A stretch of DNA of 64,000 bases from Ruegeria atlantica. Its GTDB lineage: Bacteria; Pseudomonadota; Alphaproteobacteria; Rhodobacterales; Rhodobacteraceae. The stretch is taken from contig WQBJ01000009.1 of the NCBI GenBank assembly GCA_013032095.1, positions 62,001 through 126,000 of the forward strand. Direction: 5' to 3'. Below, one piece after another: positions 1 through 9,000 of this stretch (the first letter of the stretch is position 1; every line of letters starts with the position of its first letter). The notes under the pieces are model-generated. The model did not search any database. It had not been told where the DNA came from and saw nothing but the letters and a program-made list of their open reading frames with translations. The translations under genes and the position numbers were made by a program.

Positions 1-3000
1 GGCCATGTCGATAGCACCACCGGAACCAACACCACCTGCGGCGCCTCGGAAGACTGAGTCCACCATACCTCCGCCACCCCCCAGCGATTGCGCCACGACA
101 CCGATTGCGTTTTCGCCGGTCGTCAGGATGTTGCCGGATTGCGAGAAGCTGATGTCACCACCGTTACCACCATTGGCGGTTGACAGATTCACGGTGACTT
201 GGCTGGGATCCATGTCAGTTGCGACCAGGCCGCCACCGCCACCAATGCTTTGAAGGACAAACCCGTGTGACCCGATACCGCTGGTCGTCACGTCTCCGAC
301 ATTGGTGAACTCAATGTTACCGCCGTCCCCGGTCGAGTCGTCCTGTGCGCCCAGTGTCACATCCACGAAGCCGAGACCCGAGATTACGACTTCGCCACCG
401 CCTGCACCGATACTCTGGACGCTTTGCCCATAGGACGCGTTGCCACTGGTGAACACGTTGCCGTTCAGAGAAAGGTCGATATCACCACCATCGTTTCTGA
501 AACTTGGATCAGAACCCAGGATGACAGAGGCCGCTTTTTCGATGCCAGCTTGACCGTCGCCATTGCTGTTCAGCACCAACTTGCCGCCGCCGCCGCCGAT
601 AGACTGCACCGCACCGGCTGATGAGAACGCTCCGTCGGTGCCAACATCACCCGTTCGGCTTCCGTCCACATTACCGCCGCTGGCGTCATCCGTGTTAATC
701 GCACCCAAACGCGCGGTGATATCGATACTATCACCGTCCTGAACATCAACCGTGGTGGCCGCGGTGCCGCCGCCGCCGCCAACGCTCTGCAGCATCAAGG
801 CTGTCGACCTGTCGCTTGTCGTCGCGATGTCGCCATTGTGAGACTGCGTCACCTGGCTGCCCGCAGTGCCCGACACCTCATCACCACCCAGGGCGATATC
901 GCTGCTGACAATGCTGCCGGTTGTGCCCGTGCCAGATGTCTTGAAATTGACAGTGGTATCAACATTCCCGCCGCCGCCGTTCACAGACTGGGCGAACACT
1001 GCTTCACTGCCTGCACCATTCACCAGAATATCGCCGGTAGAATTGACGATCACTGTGCCAACCGATCCGGTCGCCCCTTCTCGGGCCCCCAATGCTTGGG
1101 AGATCACGTAGTCCAACGCTGAGACCAGCGGAGACGACACCGAATACCCGGCATTACCGCCACCGCCGCCGACGGATTGCGCATAGATGCCGAACCCGTT
1201 TTCTGCGTTCACGACGATCGAGCCTGTGTGGTTAACCGTGACGTCACCACCATCCGATCCCGATCCTCCCGATCCGCCAATGGCGATCTTGGAATACGAC
1301 TTGCCGGTCATGGTGTTCTTGAGGTCGTTAACATCCATAGCAACGGCCAGCCCACCATTGCCGCCACCGCCGCCAACGGACTGGGCAAAAATGCCATAGG
1401 CACTTGCGCCATCCACCCGGATATCCCCGGTATTCGTTACCGCCACGTTGCCCGCAACATTGCCGCTGCCGCCCGAACCACCGATATTCAATTGAGCGGT
1501 GGGCGAGCTGCTGTCGCCGGTCTTCAGCCTCAGAGTTCCGGTGATTGAGCTGCCGCCATTACCGCCGCCGCCGCCGACGGATTGCGCAAAGATGCCGTGT
1601 GCGCCTTCTCCGGTTGTCACAATCGTACCGTCGTTGGTCACCACAACGTTGCTGCCGGTGCCTCCAATACCACCCGATCCGCCAAGGCCGAATTGCAACG
1701 CCCGACGGGTGCTGGCCTCGGCGCCGCCATAGCGTCCATCGACCGAAATCGTCGAACCGCCATTGCCTCCGCCGCCGCCGACGGATTGGGCAAAAATACC
1801 GTGGCTTTCCTTGCCCGTGGTCAGGATGTTGCCGTCAACTTCGTTGGTTACGGTCACAGTGCTGCCAGATCCACCCGTGCCGCCGGTGCCGCCGATCAGA
1901 ATAGCGTTGGTTGTAGAACCTTCCGAGGAGCGGCCAAGAATAATGTTGCGCACCTGCTGGGCGTCGCCCCCGCCGCCGCCAACGGACTGCGCGTAGATGC
2001 CAATGGACTTGTCACCAGTGGTTTGGATCACATCGCGGTTGGTCACTGAAACTGCTGCAGAGGTCGCGCCGGTGCCACCATTACCGCCGACCGAAATGGT
2101 CGCCGTGTTGCCGATCTCTTTGCGCAGGTTGATGATGCGGTTTTCCACCAGACCACCCATTCCGCCGCCACCGCCCACGGATTGCGCATAGATACCGTGC
2201 GCCATCGCGCCCGCCGTGGTGATCATGCCGTCATTCACAACGGTCACTGTGCCCGAGGTCATGCCGTCTCCGCCGGTGCCCCCGATATTGATCGAAGCTG
2301 CCGTCCCCACGGTTGACGGGTTGACGAAGGATTTGATCGTATCAAGGTTGCCCTGACCGGCCTGTACCATGCCGCCGGTGCCGCCTGCGCCGCCCACAGA
2401 TTGCGCCAACAGGCCGATCGAGCGTTCCCCCAGCGTTGCAATTCGCGCGGAACTGGTCACGTCGACCTCGCCACCAATGCCTCCGGTGCCGCCAGTACCG
2501 CCGATGGAAAGTGATGCCGAAATGCCGCCACCGGCAGAGTTGCTGGCCTTGCCGCCATTACCGCCGCCGCCGCCCACAGATTGAGCGAACACCGCATGGG
2601 CGTCGTCGCCTTCCGTGACCACGGTGCCCGCGACCACGGATGTGACGTCACCCGCCGCGCCGCCAGTGCCGCCCGCCAAACCGACTGAAACGCTAGCTTT
2701 GTTGCCTTTGCTGTCGCCGGTTTTTGGCGTTCCGATGCTGGCCGAAATCGAGGACGAGTTGCCGCCGCCATTGCCGATAGATTGGGCAAAGAACCCGTAG
2801 GAACGGTCGCCGGACGTGCTGACAATACCGTCCGAGCTGGCATAAACATCACCGCCACTGCCGCCGGTGCCTCCGGTCCGGCCGATCTGGATGTTGACGT
2901 TGCCACCATCCACCGAGGTCGAAGCCGAGTTGTAGCCCGCATTGCCTCCACCGCCACCAACGGACTGCGCAAACAGCCCGTGGGAATCCGCGCCGAGTGT

Positions 3001-6000
3001 AGTGATGTCGCCGGTATTACGCACATCAACCGACCCGCCGATGCCGCCTTCACCCGTCCCGCCGCCAACGGCCAAGCCAAAACCTTTGTTGGTTTGATCC
3101 GAGGAAAGTTCATACGCAAATGCCAAGTTTAGCGCCGCGTTACCACCGCCGCCGCCAATGGATTGGCCGAATACACCGTGACTGCTGTCCTGTTTCGTAA
3201 GGATATCGCCGTAGTGGTCAATATTGACCGTACCGCCATCGCCTGCAGTTCCGGCATCGCCACCAATTGCGATCACCGCCGACATACCGGTTTTGGTACC
3301 AGAGGAATCCGCCGGGTTCACCTTGCCTTCAAGCTCGTCCAGAACGGCATTGTAATTTGCGATCACCGAGTCATCGACACCTGAATTGGTCGGCGTCTTA
3401 CGGTCGGTTGAATCGCCGGTGCCGCCGTTGCTTTGGTTGCCAGTGGTTTTGCTGATACCCACGACCGCATTGATCCCGGCGTCACCGCCACCGCCCCCGA
3501 TGCTCGAAGCTTCGATCCCGTGCGAACCAACACCATCTGTCGTGATGGTGCCCGCCGCGGCAGCAGATGTGCCGCGCGCTACAGTAACGTCGCCCGCGTC
3601 GCCGCCGCCGCCGCCAAAGCCCCCGATGCCCATGGCGATGGGAGAGCTGTCCTTGGTTCCTACAAAGGTCGCGTTGATGCCGCCGGTACCGCCACCGCCG
3701 CCTATGCTTTGGGCAAAAATACCTCGGGCGTGATAGCCGTTTGTCGAGATAGCCCCAGTTTGAGTAACCGACACATCTCCGGCATCCGTCCCGGTTCCAC
3801 CGTGGCCGCCCAGGCCACCTACGATGCTCAGGTCCGTCTTGCCGTCAGAGTTGTTGGAATCGCCGTAGTTCAACTGCCCGGTCACATTCAGCGCACCATT
3901 GCCGCCGCCGCCCGCGATGGACTGGGCCAAAACGCCGTGTTTCCAGTTGCCAGCGACCGAAACAGTACCCGCATGGTTCACGGTCACATCGCCCGACACA
4001 TTGCCGTCGCCACCAAATCCACCGACACCGAATGTAACCGACGGGATCTTACCGTCCTTGCTGAGTGCAATCCCACCCGACACATTTAGGCCGCCGTTGC
4101 CGCCTCCACCGCCAATGGATTGTGCCAACAGACCCGCCGAGCCGTCGGTATCCGGCTTCTCTTCGTTGAAAACGCCCATATCGATGAACAGACGCTCCAG
4201 CCCATAAGTCGAGGCCAACTCCTCAGTCTCATCCACAATTGTGTCGCCAAGGAAGTCGCGCAGTTTGTCTTCAAAGGTCGTTTCGTCGGGGATCGAGATA
4301 TCGTCAGGGTTCGTCGTGACTGTAATGTCCGCTTGGGATGTCACGGTGACGTCACCCGCCTTACCACCGTCGCCCGCGAACCCACCAACGCCCACGATCA
4401 GAGAGCTGTCGGAAACGATCCCTCCGGATACGTTCAGACCGCCATTACCGCCGCCGCCCCCGACCGATTGTGCCAGCAGACCGGATTGTCCGGTGCCATG
4501 CGCCATGATCGTGCTACCTGCGCCAATGTTGACATCCACGTTTGCAGCGTCACCGCCGCCGCCGCCAAAGCCACCAACACCCACAACAACGGCATAGGAT
4601 TTGCTGCTGTCCGTTTGGCCTGCGCCCGGCTTGCCACTGATCGCGATGCCACCGGAAACATTGGTGCCACCATCACCACCGCCTCCGCCGATCGATTGAG
4701 CGATGATACCGCTGGCACCTTTGCTTTCGTCGACTTCGAACGTGCCGTCGGATTGCTCCACCATCGGTACGGCTTGTATATTGCCGGTATAATCCAAATC
4801 GACAGCACTTGCATTGCCACCCGAACCGCCAAAACCACCAACACCGGCCGCGACCGAGAAGATTGTGTCCGATCCCGAAGGCTTGGTCAGCGCCAGCGTG
4901 CCCGAAATGTTCACGCCTCCAGTACCACCACCGCCACCAAGGCTTTGAGCAAACAGGCCGTGCCCGCCGTCACCCGCAGTGACCACGTCGCTTTCCACGT
5001 CCAGTGTGACAGCACCGGCGTCGCCGCCACCGCCACCGAAGCCCCCGAGCCCCAGACCAACCGCCGCACCGGACTTGCCGGTCAGATTCACAGCGCCCGA
5101 GACATTGAGGCCACCATTTCCGCCCCCGCCGCCGACGGATTGGGCCATGACACCGATACTGTCTACGCCCGTTGTGACCACCGAAGTCGTCACGCTGCCG
5201 TCGGTGCTGGACCGCAAGGTACTGATCACTTCGCCAGCATTGCCCGCGCCACCACCGAAGCCGCCAACGCCAAGACTGATCGCGCCACCATTTTGCTGAG
5301 TGATCCCCAGAGTGGCCGAGATATTCGTGCCACCATTGCCACCGCCCCCGCCGAGGCTTTGGGTCAAAACAGCGGTGCTGCGGTCTCCACTGGTGAGAAC
5401 GCCACCAGTGACCGTCGACTGCACCAGTGAACCGGCGTTTGCGCCACCGCCACCAAAACCACCGACACCAATACCTACAGCCGCATTTGTAGAGCGCGAC
5501 AGCGACAGCGCCGCCGAGATATTCGTGCCGCCATTACCACCACCGCCACCAAGGCTCTGCGTCAGGATGCCAATTGAATCGTCGCCAGCCGTCGACACAT
5601 TACCCGTGACTCGTTGCGTAACACTGTCTGCTGCACCTCCGCTGCCGCCAAAGCCACCAACACCGATCCCGAGACCACCAGAAAAGTTGCTCGCTACAGA
5701 GATCGCGCCGGAAATATTCGTTGCGCCATTGCCTCCGCCGCCGCCCAAGCTTTGCGCGATGATACCTGCGGAGCGAGCACCCGAAGTACTCACGTTGCCA
5801 TCGAAGGTATTGTCGACCACTGCGCTGGTGCCACCGTCACCGCCAAAGCCACCGACACCTATTCCCGCCGCGCCTGACCCTGTACGGGCAATGTTAAGGG
5901 CGCCGGAGATGTTGACGCCACCATTACCGCCGCCGCCGCCGACCGACTGAACCAGTACACCCGTTGCGTTTTCTCCTGTCGTGGTAACATCGCCGGTGAC

Positions 6001-9000
6001 CGACCCGGTCACCGAGCTGGCATTGCCGCCGTCTCCACCGGACCCACCGATCCCTACACCAACCGCGCCGCCGCCCGTTCCGGAAAGGTTCACGGCAGCC
6101 GAGACATTCAGCCCACCGTTCCCACCGCCGCCTGCCGCGGACTGCACCAGAACACCGCCGGAATTGTCACCAGCCGTGCTTACATTGCCAATTACAGTGC
6201 CAGTGGCGGTATCCGAGTTGCCGCCGTCGCCGCCACTTCCGCCAAGGCCAACCGACGCACCACCGCTGCCGGTCCCTGCAACCGTGACCGTGGCCGAGAC
6301 ATTCATGCCGCCATTGCCGCCCCCGCCGCCAAGGCTCTGCACGATGACGCCGCCGGACTCATCTCCCTGTGTTGATACGTTGCCGGTCAGGGTGGCCTCA
6401 GCCGTGCCACCATTGCCGCCGGTGCCGGACGCACCACCAAGGCCGACAGATGCTCCACCAGAGCCTGTACCCGCCGCGGCAACCGCGACCGAGATGTTCA
6501 TTCCCCCGTTGCCACCGCCGCCGCCAACGGATTGCGCCAGAAGACCACTGGATGTGTCTCCCAGCGTTATAAGGTTTCCAGTGACGTTCGCTGTAACGGC
6601 AGAGGCATCACCACCGCCGGTTCCGCGCCCGCCCAGACCCACAGCCGCCGCGCCCGAGCCGGTTCCTGCGCCACCCACCGAAGCAGAGACGTTAAACCCG
6701 CCATTGCCGCCGCCACCGCCGATCGACTGTGCAACGACCGCGCTCGACTGTGCGCCTTCGGTCTGAACGCTGTTCTGAACCGTCAAGCCCACGACGCCGC
6801 CATTTCCGCCACTGCCGCCCGAGCCGCCCAGTCCGACGCTGATAGCACCAGATCCTGTGCCAGCACCCGCAAGTGCAGGAGAAACGTTGAAGCCACCGTT
6901 ACCGCCGCCGCCGCCGACGGATTGCGCCAGAATGCCCACCGATGCATCACCCTTGGTCACAACATCTGCCGTGGATCTGGCGGTAACCTGACTGCCGTCA
7001 CCGCCGCCGTCGCCCGAGCCACCCAAGCCAACAGAGACCGAACCGGCACCCGTCCCAGCACCAGACAGCGTCGGAGCCACATTAAACCCACCGTTGCCAC
7101 CGCCGCCGCCAATCGACTGCGCGACAAAGCCGCTTGAGGCGAACCCGTCCGTCAGGATCGTTCCGTTGGAAGTCAAAGTGACATTGCCACCTTTACCGCC
7201 GGTGTCGCCGGAACCGCCCAGCCCAACGCTAACGGCTCCACTGGCCGTTCCCGCACCGGACAGGACGGGAGCAACGTTGAACCCGCCATTGCCACCGCCA
7301 CCACCAATGGACTGCGCCACGACGCCCGAAGATTGATCACCTCGCGTTTCGACCGCTTTGTTGGAAGTGGCGATCACGGTATTGCCGTCGCCACCGCCGC
7401 CGCCAGAGCCGCCAAGCCCCACGGACACAGCGCCGCCAGCCGTACCCGACCCCTGAACTGACGCGCTGACATTGAAACCGCCATTGCCACCGCCGCCACC
7501 GATTGACTGGGCAAGGAAGGCCGTCGCCGAGTCGCCTTGGGTCAGGATCGTTCCGCCTGATGTCAGCGAGACCGTGCCCCCATTACCTCCACCAGCGCCG
7601 GTGCCGCCCAACCCAACGCTGACTGCGCCGGATCCGACGCCCGCACCAGCTCCTGTGCCGGAGACGTTAAAGCCGCCATTGCCGCCGCCGCCGCCGATGG
7701 ATTGTGCAACAATACCCGAAGAACGATCTCCAGCCGTGACGATCGAGTTTGTTGTCGTCAGATTGACCGAACCGCCAACCGCTCCACTGCCACCGTCGCC
7801 ACCAAGCCCGACCGAAACTGCACCGCTTGCCACCCCGGCACCTGCCAAAGAAGCGCTGACATTGAACCCACCGTTACCGCCACCGCCGCCGACAGACTGC
7901 GCCAGAACGGCCGTCGCGTCCGCTCCGCCAGTACTTACAGAGCCAGTCACTCGTCCAGTCACCGATTGTCCGATACCGCCGCCGGATCCGCCGCCGCCCA
8001 GGCCTACTGTGACGGCTCCGCCCCCTGCCCCGGCACCTGCGATCCCTGCCGTGACGTTGAAGCCGCCATTGCCGCCACCGCCGCCGATGGATTGGAACAC
8101 AACGCCGCTGGAATTGTCTGAAATCGTTGTGACGTTGCCAGCCACCTGGCCTTCCACCACGCCACCGTTACCACCAACAGAGCCATTACCACCCAGTCCG
8201 ACGCCGATAGATCCTGCCCCGGCGCCTGCAGCTGCAACACCTGCGGTGACGTTAAAGCCACCATTGCCGCCGCCGCCACCAATCGATTGGATCACAACCC
8301 CGGTCGAACGCAGCCCTTCGGTACGCACATCGCCATTTACGCGAACACCGGTGACATTGCCGCCAATTCCGCCGCTGCCGCCATCACCGCCAAGCCCGAC
8401 GTCAACCGTCCCAGCACCCGCGCCGCCCGCAGCCAGGCCCGCGGCAACACTGAACCCGCCGTTGCCACCACCACCACCGACGGATTGCACCACGACGGCC
8501 CCGGAGTCGTCACCTCGTGTCGTAACATCTGAGTCAACCTGAGCAGTCACTGCCCCGCCAGCGCTGCCGCCGCCCGCTTGACCGCCGAGGGCAACACTGA
8601 CCGATCCTGCCGCTGCACCGCCAATATCAGCGCTGGCCCCTATGCTGTAACCGCCGTTACCGCCACCGCCGCCAACAGACTGCGCGACCACACCGCTGGA
8701 GAAGGCTCCGCTGGTCTCAATAGTGTTGCCGCCCGCGATCAGAGTGACGTCGCCACCAATTCCTGCGCCACCGCCGTCGCCGCCAACACCAACATTGATT
8801 CCCACCGCCGCGCCCCCGCTTGCACTAATACCAGCAGCGATGCTGCCACCGCCATTACCACCACCGCCACCAACGGATTGCGCGATCATCGCGCTGGAAT
8901 TTGTACCCGTCGTGGTGACATCCGCTTTGGTATAGACCTGTACGTCACCGCCATTTCCGGCGCTGCCTGCTTGTCCGCCAATTCCCACCGAAACATTGCC